DNA from: Candidatus Paceibacter sp.
GTDB taxonomy: Bacteria > Patescibacteria > ABY1 > S139-126
DNA: 64,000 nt
Direction: 5' to 3'
Assembly (NCBI GenBank): GCA_020724865.1
Contig: DYGA01000003.1
Span: forward strand, 1-64,000
Part shown: positions 40,977 through 48,292 of the stretch, one piece after another
Numbering within the stretch: the first letter of the stretch is position 1
Layout of the letters: each line of letters starts with the position of its first letter
Notes under the pieces: model-generated
Seen by the model: the letters and a program-made list of their open reading frames with translations, nothing else
Told to the model about the DNA's origin: nothing
Databases searched by the model: none
Translations under genes and position numbers: made by a program

Positions 40977-42017
40977 TTAGTTGAGTATTTTTTTTATTTC
41001 TGCAATTGAATTTATTTTCACCAGTTGATCGCGCAATTGTTTGGCTTGAGGCCAACCCTTAACATACCAGGATAAATGTTTTCTGAGTTCAATCAGTCCA
41101 CGTTGACCTTTTTCTCGCCAGGCAATATCAGCATGTTGCATAATAAAATTTTTTATTTCTGATTCAGAGTAAGCAGAATATTTTCCAGTTTTTAAAAAAT
41201 CTTTTGTTTGTTGAAACAACCAAGGTTTGCCCCAGGCACCACGGGCTATGCCAACACCATCAGCGCCAGTTTCAACAAGCATTGCTTGGGCAATTTCGGG
41301 AGTAGTCACTCCGCCATTATATAAAAGAATACGATCCCATATTTTTCTGACTTGTTTAACTATGTCAATATTCGGCACACCATCAAATGGTCTTTCAAAA
41401 CTACGGGCGTGCAGCATTAAAGCTGCTACCGGAAATTTGATAATATGTTGAACTAAGTCTACAGCTGTTACTTCATCCAAATCACTATTTGGTCCACAGT
41501 CTGTCGGATCAGTAATTAATGGTCCCTCAATAAATCCATGATCACTGGTGCGTTTAATTTTTTTGGCTGAAGAATTTTTTTTGATGCTGGCTCTAATTTT
41601 TATAGAAACTGGTATTTTGACACTTTCTGTCAAAGCTTGTACCAGCTCGGCGCAGCGGGCTGGTTCTTTCATTAAAGACACGCCACCACCGTGTCTGACT
41701 ACTTTGTAAGCCGGACAACCAAAATTTATATCAATTCCATCAAAACCTAATTCTTCCAAAATTTTTCCAGCTTTTTGAAATATTTCAGGTTTATTGCCAA
41801 AAATTTGCACGACTATTGGTTTTTCTGATTGGTCAAACTTTATCATTTCCAAAGTTTTTTTGGCATTGTGGACCAAAGCATCAGCAGAAGCAAATTCAGT
41901 ATAAATAACATCCGCGCCAAAATGTTTGCACATTTGTCGAAAAGCAATATCCGTCACCCCAGCCATCGGTGCTAGAGCTAAAATAGGTTTGTCTAATTTT
42001 TGCCAAAAATTGTTCAT
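40977..42017 (-). CDS. tRNA-dihydrouridine synthase (DusB-like)
   Basis: This is a 346-aa protein from ATG 42017. A TTG frame from 42053 adds 12 residues and is less likely. It has the Dus signature ILALAPMAGVTDIAFRQMCK, GIDINFGCPAYKVVRHGGGV (catalytic Cys), and GGVTTPEIAQAMLVETGADG, VGIARGAWGKPWLF. It reduces uridines of the tRNA D-loop with FMN/NADPH. An extra segment of about 35 residues (KKNSSAKKIKRTSDHGFIEG onward) sits in the barrel after the KIRAS strand, which ordinary DusB lacks. Confidence 0.92.
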   Translation of the reverse strand: MNNFWQKLDKPILALAPMAGVTDIAFRQMCKHFGADVIYTEFASADALVHNAKKTLEMIKFDQSEKPIVVQIFGNKPEIFQKAGKILEELGFDGIDINFGCPAYKVVRHGGGVSLMKEPARCAELVQALTESVKIPVSIKIRASIKKNSSAKKIKRTSDHGFIEGPLITDPTDCGPNSDLDEVTAVDLVQHIIKFPVAALMLHARSFERPFDGVPNIDIVKQVRKIWDRILLYNGGVTTPEIAQAMLVETGADGVGIARGAWGKPWLFQQTKDFLKTGKYSAYSESEIKNFIMQHADIAWREKGQRGLIELRKHLSWYVKGWPQAKQLRDQLVKINSIAEIKKILN

Positions 42018-42119
42018 CCGTGTGATTATATTATAAAATACAATATTATTCAATTATAAATAATAAATTTTAGCTATATCTAATTTCTTAATTTGTGTGA
42101 ATAGTGTAATGTGTTATAT

Positions 42120-42300
42120 TTAAATATAAATTATAAGCCAGCGGAAAAAAACTATAAAATTTGCCAATCAACGGCGAATAAGAATTATTAAATATTTAAC
42201 AATAGAAGACCATTTTTCTGATATAGTTGGTAGTTATAAATACAGGATATGAAATGTTTATCTTTTTAGTGGATATGAAAAAAATATTTTGCTGAACTGA
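42120..42300 (+). pseudogene. Decayed RelE/ParE-type toxin relic
   Basis: In one frame KPAEKNYKI and in the next ANQRRIRIIKYLTIEDHFSD, IVGSYKYRI, a TGA, then NVYLFSGYEKNILLN. Together they follow the RelE order: a KxAEKxxKx start, a QRRI helix, a GxYRIRY core and a final aromatic strand. Frames are broken and no start codon is obvious, so it is non-functional. The likeness is moderate, and chance is not excluded. The rest of 42018-42355 is AT-rich and without a gene. Confidence 0.4.
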
Positions 42301-42355
42301 TATTATAAGGGATAAACCCTACAATTATCTCAATTGATTTTTTTATCTGCTGTCA

Positions 42356-43300
42356 ATGAGATTAGTAAATATGAAAACCAAAATATTTAATCGAAAACAA
42401 TTAAAACAAGCCGGGGAGCTAATTAAAAAAGGAGAATTAATCGCTTTTCCAACTGAAACTGTTTATGGATTAGGGGCAAACGCATTAAATCCGAAAGCAG
42501 TCAAAAAAATTTTTGTTGTCAAAGGAAGACCATCAAACAATCCTTTAATTATTCATGTTTGTAATTTAAAACAAGTTGAAGAAATTGCATATCTCAATCC
42601 ATTAGCTAAAAAATTAATTAAAAAATTTTGGCCAGGGCCATTAACTATTATTTTGAAAAAGAAAAAAATTGTTCCAAAAGAGGTCACCGCAGGGCTTAGA
42701 ACTGTTGCTATTAGAATGCCTGATAATAAAACTGCTCTGGCATTAATTAAATATTCTAATTGTCCAATAGCTGCACCATCTGCAAATATTTCTGGTAAGC
42801 CTTCGGGAACATGTTTTGAACATGTCTACGAAGATTTTGGTGGAAAAATCGCTGGGATTATTAAATCTCGGCAATGTAAAATTGGAATCGAATCCACTGT
42901 TTTAGACTTAACTCAAAAAATTCCTGAAATATTAAGGCCTGGCAAAATTATAAAAAAACAAATAGAAAAGATCATTGGCAGAGTTAGAGAAAGTAAAGGG
43001 CATGTATCAAAACCAAAATCTCCTGGTATGGCATATAAACATTATTCACCTAATGCAAAAGTTATTATTGTAAAAAATAAGTCACAAATTAAAGAGGTAT
43101 TTAAAAAATATTCTGGAAAAAAAATAAAATTATTAATATATAAAAATGCTATAAACATGGCACACAATTTATTTAAAGATTTTAGAGATGCAGATAAAAA
43201 AGGGTTTGATATAATAATAGTAAAATCAATTCAGGAAAAAAGTTTAGGAAATGCTATTATGAACAGATTAAGAAAAGGTGGAAAAATTTATCAATCTTGA
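42356..43300 (+). CDS. tsaC: L-threonylcarbamoyladenylate synthase (TsaC/Sua5)
   Basis: This is a 314-aa protein from ATG 42356. A second ATG at 42371 (MKTKIFNRKQ) is equally good. The YrdC domain has ELIAFPTETVYGLGANALNP (about residues 27-46), FVVKGRPSNNPLIIHVCNL and APSANISGKPSGT. A Sua5 linker follows with SPGMAYKHYSPNAKVIIVKN (about 222-241). It makes threonylcarbamoyl-AMP for t6A37 of tRNA. Its length puts it in the long Sua5 form. Confidence 0.93.
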   Translation: MRLVNMKTKIFNRKQLKQAGELIKKGELIAFPTETVYGLGANALNPKAVKKIFVVKGRPSNNPLIIHVCNLKQVEEIAYLNPLAKKLIKKFWPGPLTIILKKKKIVPKEVTAGLRTVAIRMPDNKTALALIKYSNCPIAAPSANISGKPSGTCFEHVYEDFGGKIAGIIKSRQCKIGIESTVLDLTQKIPEILRPGKIIKKQIEKIIGRVRESKGHVSKPKSPGMAYKHYSPNAKVIIVKNKSQIKEVFKKYSGKKIKLLIYKNAINMAHNLFKDFRDADKKGFDIIIVKSIQEKSLGNAIMNRLRKGGKIYQS

Positions 43301-43437
43301 AAAATCATATTTTGAATCACAAAATGTGAATAAATGGTTAAATCAAATTTGAAGTTCAAAAAAATAGAGTAAAAGATATGTTCCCCAGAGCTTTTGGAAA
43401 AGTTTTTATATTAATACAAATCTTGTCTTAGATTATT

Positions 43438-43608
43438 ATGGAGAAAATTTTTGTTTATGGAAGTCTAAAAAAACCAAAAGTGCAAAAATTTGTTTTTGGA
43501 AGGATAGCGAAATCTTATTTTGATATTCTATCAATTCTCAAATTTCATTTCGTGAAATTTCAGATAATCACGATGTTTAATGAAAAAGTTTTCTCGACTA
43601 ATTCCTGA
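43438..43608 (+). pseudogene. Truncated gamma-glutamylcyclotransferase (AIG2-like) fragment
   Basis: ATG 43438 opens a 56-codon frame, MEKIFVYGSLKKPKVQKFVF, the start of AIG2/GGCT-like proteins (FVYGTL motif), and then RIAKSYFDILSIL. The frame ends at TGA 43606, inside a terminator stem, whereas the family is about 110-150 aa. It is thus a 5' fragment, probably not functional. Together with TsaC it fills 43301-43630. Confidence 0.55.
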
Positions 43609-43627
43609 GTTGATTCAGGAATTTTTT
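43601..43627 (+). terminator. Intrinsic terminator
   Basis: TTCCTGA (43602-43608) pairs with TCAGGAA (43615-43621), and is followed by six Ts (43622-43627). It ends the transcript that carries tsaC and the AIG2 fragment. Confidence 0.85.
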
Positions 43628-43681
43628 ATTTATAAATAATTTAACTTTTTTTATTGGTTTTTATTTAAGTAAAATATATAG

Positions 43682-43696
43682 TATAATTATATTATG
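43682..43696 (+). promoter_or_regulatory. -10 box 6 nt from an ATG (possible leaderless start)
   Basis: TATAAT at 43682-43687 lies 6 nt before ATG 43694 of the PfkB-type kinase, so an mRNA starting about 7 nt downstream would begin at the start codon. The -35 region is weak (TTGGTT at 43654 is 22 nt from the -10). Confidence 0.45.
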
Positions 43697-44686
43697 AAGA
43701 AATTTGATTGTTTAGTAATTGGCGGGTCAACCGAAGATTTGATGTTTTATACTGATGAATCGGTGATAATAAAAAACCCCAATGCTAAAGATATTACCAG
43801 ACAAAAGTTAATTGCTTTTGAGTACGGTGCAAAGATTCCTTCACAAGCCGCTTATTTTACTATGGGCGGAGGAGGACAAAATGTTGCTGTGTCTTTAGCT
43901 AAATTGGGATTGAAAGTCAGCTTACTTACAGCTGTTGGTGGCGATGGTGTTAGTCAGGAAATTATACAGAATTTAAAAATAAATGGCGTTGATCAAAGTT
44001 TGGTAAAAGTTTATCCCAAAGATCGTTCCAGTTTTTCTTTTATTGTTAATACCGGTACTTTCAAGGAGCATGTAATTTTTACTTATCGCGGAGCAAATTA
44101 TGTCATGCAAATAAATCTGTCTGATTTAAAAAAAATAAAAACCAATTGGTTTTATTTAACTTCTTTACAAGGTGATTATTGGAAGAGTAATTTACAAAAT
44201 ATTTTTAAAGTGGTAAGTGCCAATAATATTAAAATTTCTTGGAATCCGGGCGGCACACAATTGGCCAGCGGTTACAAATATTTGAGCAGGTATTTGAAAC
44301 AGACTGAAATTTTACATCTCAATAAAGATGAAGCCATAGAATTAGTTTTGTCTTATGGTAAAAAAGTTAACAATATTGAAAAATTATTACTGACTATCAA
44401 AGCTTGGGGCCCGCAGTTGGTGGTGATTACTGACGGACCGAACGGCGCTTATGCTTTTGATGGTAAAAAAATATATTATCGCAGAGCTCCCAACACTAAA
44501 GGTATAAATACCACGGGCGCCGGGGATAGTTTTTGTTCAGCTTTTGTTTGGGGGATTATAAAATATAATGATATTAGACTGGCTTTGCAAGCTGGAATTA
44601 TCAATAGCAATAGTGTCATTACTGAAATTGGCGCTCAAAATGGTTTATTGACCAGTAAACAAATAAAAAAAGAATTAAAATTATGA
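43694..44686 (+). CDS. PfkB-family carbohydrate kinase
   Basis: This 330-aa ribokinase-like protein has the N-terminal YFTMGGGGQNVAVSLAKLGL (about residues 55-74), VITDGPNGAYAFDG and the anion-hole motif GINTTGAGDSFCSAFVWGII (about 275-294, D of GAGD as catalytic base). It phosphorylates a sugar, sugar phosphate or nucleoside. It overlaps pduL by 4 nt (ATGA), so the three genes pfkB-pduL-ackA are coupled. Context favours a sugar route feeding acetyl-CoA, but the substrate is unknown. Confidence 0.9.
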   Translation: MKKFDCLVIGGSTEDLMFYTDESVIIKNPNAKDITRQKLIAFEYGAKIPSQAAYFTMGGGGQNVAVSLAKLGLKVSLLTAVGGDGVSQEIIQNLKINGVDQSLVKVYPKDRSSFSFIVNTGTFKEHVIFTYRGANYVMQINLSDLKKIKTNWFYLTSLQGDYWKSNLQNIFKVVSANNIKISWNPGGTQLASGYKYLSRYLKQTEILHLNKDEAIELVLSYGKKVNNIEKLLLTIKAWGPQLVVITDGPNGAYAFDGKKIYYRRAPNTKGINTTGAGDSFCSAFVWGIIKYNDIRLALQAGIINSNSVITEIGAQNGLLTSKQIKKELKL

Positions 44687-45264
44687 ACACTATCAAAGTA
44701 ATAGTAGAAGTATCAGCTAGACATATTCATTTATCACGCCGTGATATTAATAGATTATTTGGCAGGGGATATCAATTACAAGTTAAAAATAGTATTTCCC
44801 AAACAGGACAATTTGCCACAGTGGAAACCGTTGGTTTAAAAGGACCGAAAAACGAATTTAAAAAAATTCGGATCGTCGGGCCAGAAAGAAAAAAATCACA
44901 AATTGAATTGGCAGTAACTGATTGTTTTTATTTGGGCATTAAACCGGTTTATCATATTTCTGGCGATACAAAAGGCGCACCAAAGTTAGAAATTATTGGT
45001 CCTAAAGGTAGTGTGAAAATTCCAGCAATTGTTCCTCTTAGACATATCCATATAAGTGATCAGGAAGCAAAAAAATATGGTTTGAAAAATAAACAAAAAG
45101 TAAAAGTTAAAATTTCAGGCCAACGAGCGGTGATTTTTGATAAGGTGGTTGTTAGGGTCCATCCAACTTTTCGGTTTCGCTTACATTTAGAAACTGACGA
45201 AGGTAATGCCGCTGGCGTAAAAACAGGTGATAAAGGTTTAGTGATAAAAAATTTTAAGTTATAA
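44683..45264 (+). CDS. pduL: Phosphate acyltransferase PduL
   Basis: This 193-aa protein has the paired PduL cores: VIVEVSARHIHLSRRDINRL (about residues 5-24) and AIVPLRHIHISDQEAKKYGL (about 114-133), with the zinc-binding His residues, and HLETDEGNAAGVKTGDKGLV at the end. PduL makes acyl-phosphate from acyl-CoA and phosphate, replacing Pta. It is followed by ackA, so the pair converts acetyl-CoA to acetate with ATP formed. Confidence 0.93.
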   Translation: MNTIKVIVEVSARHIHLSRRDINRLFGRGYQLQVKNSISQTGQFATVETVGLKGPKNEFKKIRIVGPERKKSQIELAVTDCFYLGIKPVYHISGDTKGAPKLEIIGPKGSVKIPAIVPLRHIHISDQEAKKYGLKNKQKVKVKISGQRAVIFDKVVVRVHPTFRFRLHLETDEGNAAGVKTGDKGLVIKNFKL

Positions 45265-45272
45265 ATTTTAAA

Positions 45273-46409
45273 ATGATTTTAGTTTTTAATTCTGGGAGTT
45301 CAAGTTTGAAGTTCGCTTTATTCAATCAGACCGCTAACCGTAAGTTAATAGCTGGTAATATTGAGCGTATCGGACTTGATAAAAATATTATTAGTTTTAG
45401 TATTGGTAATAAATATTATCAAGAAATTTTATCTAAGCGGATAAAAAATCATATCGAAGCGGTTCAAGTAGTTTGTTTATTTTTAATCTGGCAAGGGTAT
45501 AATTTATCAGCCATAAAAAAAATTGGCCATCGGGTGGTGCACGGCGGCGGCAAATTTTGGCAGCCAGTTAAATTAAATGCAAAAATAATTAAGCAATTAG
45601 TCAAATTTAATAGTTTAGCTCCTTTGCACAATCCGATAAATTTAGAAGTAATAAAAATTTGTCAAAAATATTTTCCCAAAATAGATCAATACGCGTGTTT
45701 TGATACTGAGTGGTACCAAAACATGCCACCAGAAAATTATTTGTATTCTTTGCCCGAAAAATTGTTTAAAGAATATGGCATTCGTCAGTTTGGTTTTCAT
45801 GGTTTGTCCCATGAATATGCAGCTAAACAGGCAGCTGCTTTGTTAGGTAAACCATTGAAAAAATTAAATCTTATTACTTGTCATTTAGGTTCAGGTGGAT
45901 CAATTACGGCTGTAAAAAATGGCCAAGCCATTGAAACTTCAATGGGTTTTACTCCTTTAGCTGGGCTTTCTATGAGTAGTCGGGCAGGGGACGTTGATGC
46001 CAATATTCCATTGTATTTAATAAGAGAAAAAAAATTAAGTCCTGACAAAGTGTTTAATATTTTAAACAAAGAATCTGGATGGCAGGCTTTGAGCGGCGTA
46101 TCAGATTTTCGTCAAATAATGGTCGATGGAGGTTTTAAAGTCCCTGGTTTTTCTCCACGGAAAAGTAAAGATCAAAGAATGAAATCCAAATTGGTTTTGT
46201 ACCGCTACGTTAGGGAAGTTAAATTTTATATTGGCGGTTTTTTGGCTTTATTAGATAATCAAGTGGATGCTTTGGTTTTTACTGGAGCTATTGGCGGGGC
46301 AAACGCTGATTTTAGAAAATTGGTTTTAAATAAATTATTAGTTAAAAAAATAAAAGTTTTTAATTTTATTACTGATGAGGAAACAGTTATAGCCCATAAG
46401 TTAAAATAG
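45273..46409 (+). CDS. ackA: Acetate kinase
   Basis: This 378-aa protein has ILVFNSGSSSLKFALFNQTA (about residues 2-21), GHRVVHGGGKFW, the Asp-bearing ACFDTEWYQNMPPENYLYSL, FGFHGLSHEYAAKQAAALLG (catalytic His), HLGSGGSITAVKNGQ, SMGFTPLAGLSMSSRAGDVD (catalytic Arg), and FTGAIGGANADFRK near the end. It phosphorylates ADP with acetyl-phosphate. Two family residues differ (FDTEWY for FDTAFH, GGAN for GENS). Together with PduL it gives substrate-level ATP, apt for a fermentative CPR cell. Confidence 0.93.
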   Translation: MILVFNSGSSSLKFALFNQTANRKLIAGNIERIGLDKNIISFSIGNKYYQEILSKRIKNHIEAVQVVCLFLIWQGYNLSAIKKIGHRVVHGGGKFWQPVKLNAKIIKQLVKFNSLAPLHNPINLEVIKICQKYFPKIDQYACFDTEWYQNMPPENYLYSLPEKLFKEYGIRQFGFHGLSHEYAAKQAAALLGKPLKKLNLITCHLGSGGSITAVKNGQAIETSMGFTPLAGLSMSSRAGDVDANIPLYLIREKKLSPDKVFNILNKESGWQALSGVSDFRQIMVDGGFKVPGFSPRKSKDQRMKSKLVLYRYVREVKFYIGGFLALLDNQVDALVFTGAIGGANADFRKLVLNKLLVKKIKVFNFITDEETVIAHKLK

Positions 46410-46438
46410 TTTTTACTTTTAGTCTTTACATTTTTTAA

Positions 46439-46469
46439 GTTTACCAGTAAAATGGTAAACGTTTTTTTT
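46439..46469 (+). terminator. Intrinsic terminator
   Basis: GTTTACCA (46439-46446) pairs with TGGTAAAC (46453-46460), followed by GTTTTTTTT. It ends the pfkB-pduL-ackA transcript. Confidence 0.88.
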
Positions 46470-46492
46470 GTACATTTATAAAGGAGCTAAAA

Positions 46493-47077
46493 ATGACAAC
46501 TGAACAATTCGTTTATTTAAGGGAAAAAGCTGTTACTATTTTTGGAGGGCAACTACTGGACAAGAAATCTTATCAACTTTTAAAAAAGGTTGTTAATTAT
46601 TTAGTAAAAAGAAATTTTTATATAATAACCGGCGGTTTATCTGTAAAAAAATCAGTAATGTACGAACCAATTAGATTGGCCGACAATAAAGTTATTTCTT
46701 TATATAGTGAGGATGACAATACTACCAGTCGAGAATTAATTATTACTGATCGTGAACTTAGTTATACTGCCAAAAATTTTGGTGACCAGATATATCAAAT
46801 GATTCAAAGTCAAGCTTTAATTATATTTGACGGCGGTTTGTCAACCTTAGCTGAGTTAACCTTAGCTTTAGATTATTGGAAGCGTTATCAAAAACAGGGC
46901 GCTAAAAAACCAGTCATTTTATTTTTTAGCCGCAAGTGGTTGGCTTACCGTGAAAATATGATTGAAGATGGTTTAATTGATAAAGATTTGGTTAGGCATT
47001 ATTGTTTATATTGTCATGGTTATGCCAGATTTGTTGCTCATTTTGAAAGTTTTTTCCCAAAAAACACCCCAAGATAA
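46493..47077 (+). CDS. LOG-like Rossmann-fold protein
   Basis: This 194-aa protein has an N-terminal VTIFGGQLLDKKSYQLLKKV (about residues 14-33), FYIITGGLSVKKSVMYEP (about 40-57) and the pattern QALIIFDGGLSTLAELTLAL (about 107-126), resembling the PGGxGTxxE motif of LOG/lysine-decarboxylase-like proteins. Some of the key Gly and Glu residues are changed (DGGLSTLAE), so the enzyme's phosphoribohydrolase activity is not certain. A strong Shine-Dalgarno (AAAGGAGC) precedes the ATG, and the terminator overlaps its stop. Confidence 0.7.
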   Translation: MTTEQFVYLREKAVTIFGGQLLDKKSYQLLKKVVNYLVKRNFYIITGGLSVKKSVMYEPIRLADNKVISLYSEDDNTTSRELIITDRELSYTAKNFGDQIYQMIQSQALIIFDGGLSTLAELTLALDYWKRYQKQGAKKPVILFFSRKWLAYRENMIEDGLIDKDLVRHYCLYCHGYARFVAHFESFFPKNTPR

Positions 47078-47094
47078 TACTGGGGTGATTTTTT
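47065..47094 (+). terminator. Intrinsic terminator overlapping the stop codon
   Basis: CACCCCA (47065-47071) pairs with TGGGGTG (47081-47087), then ATTTTTT. The TAA (47075-47077) of the LOG-like gene lies in the loop. Confidence 0.9.
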
Positions 47095-47135
47095 AATATA
47101 AAATTGATATAATTTGATTGAGTTAGATTAAACTT

Positions 47136-47999
47136 ATGCTTGAAAATGGACAATTTAAAAATAAAGAAGCTTGGCAGGAAAATGCAAAATTGTGGCAAAC
47201 CTACGAACCGCCGTTACGACCATCGCCAGGTGATTTGTTGATTTATGATTTAGCCTTACAAACTTTTAAAGGGGAGCCTTTTAGTAAGAAGGCTTTATTA
47301 CTTGGGGATTGCCCGGAATTACGTGATTTACTTGCTGAACATCAGTATAATACAACAGTAGTGGCTAATAATCCCATAGCGATTATAGCTATGAACGAAC
47401 TGTTGACATTCACCGGAGAAAAAAAAGAAAAGGTGATAATAATGAATTGGCAGGATATTGATTTTGAACCAAATAGTTATGACTTGGTTTTAAGTGATTG
47501 GGGATTGAACAGTTTGACTGAATGGCTTGATTACACATTGGTATTATATAAAGTGGCACAAGTAATGAAAAATAACGCCAATTTTATTTGTAGAATCAAT
47601 ATTTACAAACCGGAAAGAAAAATTAGATCAGTAAAACAGATTATGTCTGATTTTGCTGCTTTGCCACAACATAAATTTAGTTTTTTATTGGAGTTAGAAA
47701 TGTATAGTACTATATCAACCTACAATGAAAAGACCTTTCAAATTGATTTGGGTAAATTTTATCGTGATGAAGTAACCGCTGCTTATCATAATGGGCAAAT
47801 GACTTTTGCTGAATGGCAAGAATTTTATTATCCGTTCTTTGATGTGGTAATGACATACCCCCGACAGGCTGATTGGGAAAATTTATTGCATAAGTTTTTT
47901 ACCATCACAGCAGTAAAATATGGCGGTGATTATTTAGCTTCAGATAATAATCCCATATATATTTGTCAAAAGAATATTAACCAAAAAATTTATGGATGA
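47136..47999 (+). CDS. Methyltransferase-like protein, divergent
   Basis: This 287-aa protein reads KALLLGDCPELRDLLAEHQY (about residues 49-68), where the SAM motif I Gly-rich loop is reduced to LGDCPE, then NTTVVANNPIAIIAMNELL. It goes on with WQDIDFEPNSYDLVLSDWGL (about 108-127), the usual motif II/post region. This is the methyltransferase fold, but the Gly-rich SAM loop is weak, so activity is doubtful. It overlaps the next gene by 8 nt, so the two are coupled. Confidence 0.6.
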   Translation: MLENGQFKNKEAWQENAKLWQTYEPPLRPSPGDLLIYDLALQTFKGEPFSKKALLLGDCPELRDLLAEHQYNTTVVANNPIAIIAMNELLTFTGEKKEKVIIMNWQDIDFEPNSYDLVLSDWGLNSLTEWLDYTLVLYKVAQVMKNNANFICRINIYKPERKIRSVKQIMSDFAALPQHKFSFLLELEMYSTISTYNEKTFQIDLGKFYRDEVTAAYHNGQMTFAEWQEFYYPFFDVVMTYPRQADWENLLHKFFTITAVKYGGDYLASDNNPIYICQKNINQKIYG

Positions 48000-48276
48000 A
48001 TTAAAAAATAAAGCAAAAAAATTACAACTTGAAATTTTAGAAAAATTATCACAATTGGTTACTGCTGGACTAGGGTTGGTTGCGGCGCTTGCTTGGAATA
48101 CTTTTATCCAAGATTTATTTAAAAAAATATTTGGCACCCAATCAGATTTATGGGCTAAATTTGGTTACGCGGTGGTGGTCACAGTGATTGTGGTAGTTTT
48201 AACTCTACAAATTAGCCGGACTGTCAATCGATTGAAAGAAGAAATTAAAGTGGAAAATATTGAAGATAAAAAATAA
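47992..48276 (+). CDS. DUF5654 small membrane protein
   Basis: This 94-aa protein has an N-terminal amphipathic helix (KNKAKKLQLEILEKLSQLVT), and two spans: LVAALAWNTFIQDLFKKIFG (partial membrane segment, about residues 29-48) and WAKFGYAVVVTVIVVVLTLQ (about 54-73). This is the layout of DUF5654, an archaeal and CPR family without known role. It overlaps the preceding gene by 8 nt. Confidence 0.85.
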   Translation: MDELKNKAKKLQLEILEKLSQLVTAGLGLVAALAWNTFIQDLFKKIFGTQSDLWAKFGYAVVVTVIVVVLTLQISRTVNRLKEEIKVENIEDKK

Positions 48277-48292
48277 TATTTTATATTAAACA

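Noticed and set aside
42018..42053. TTG start for the Dus gene at 42053
   Set aside because: The family starts near MNNFWQKL. The extra 12 residues have no likeness and would need a TTG start.
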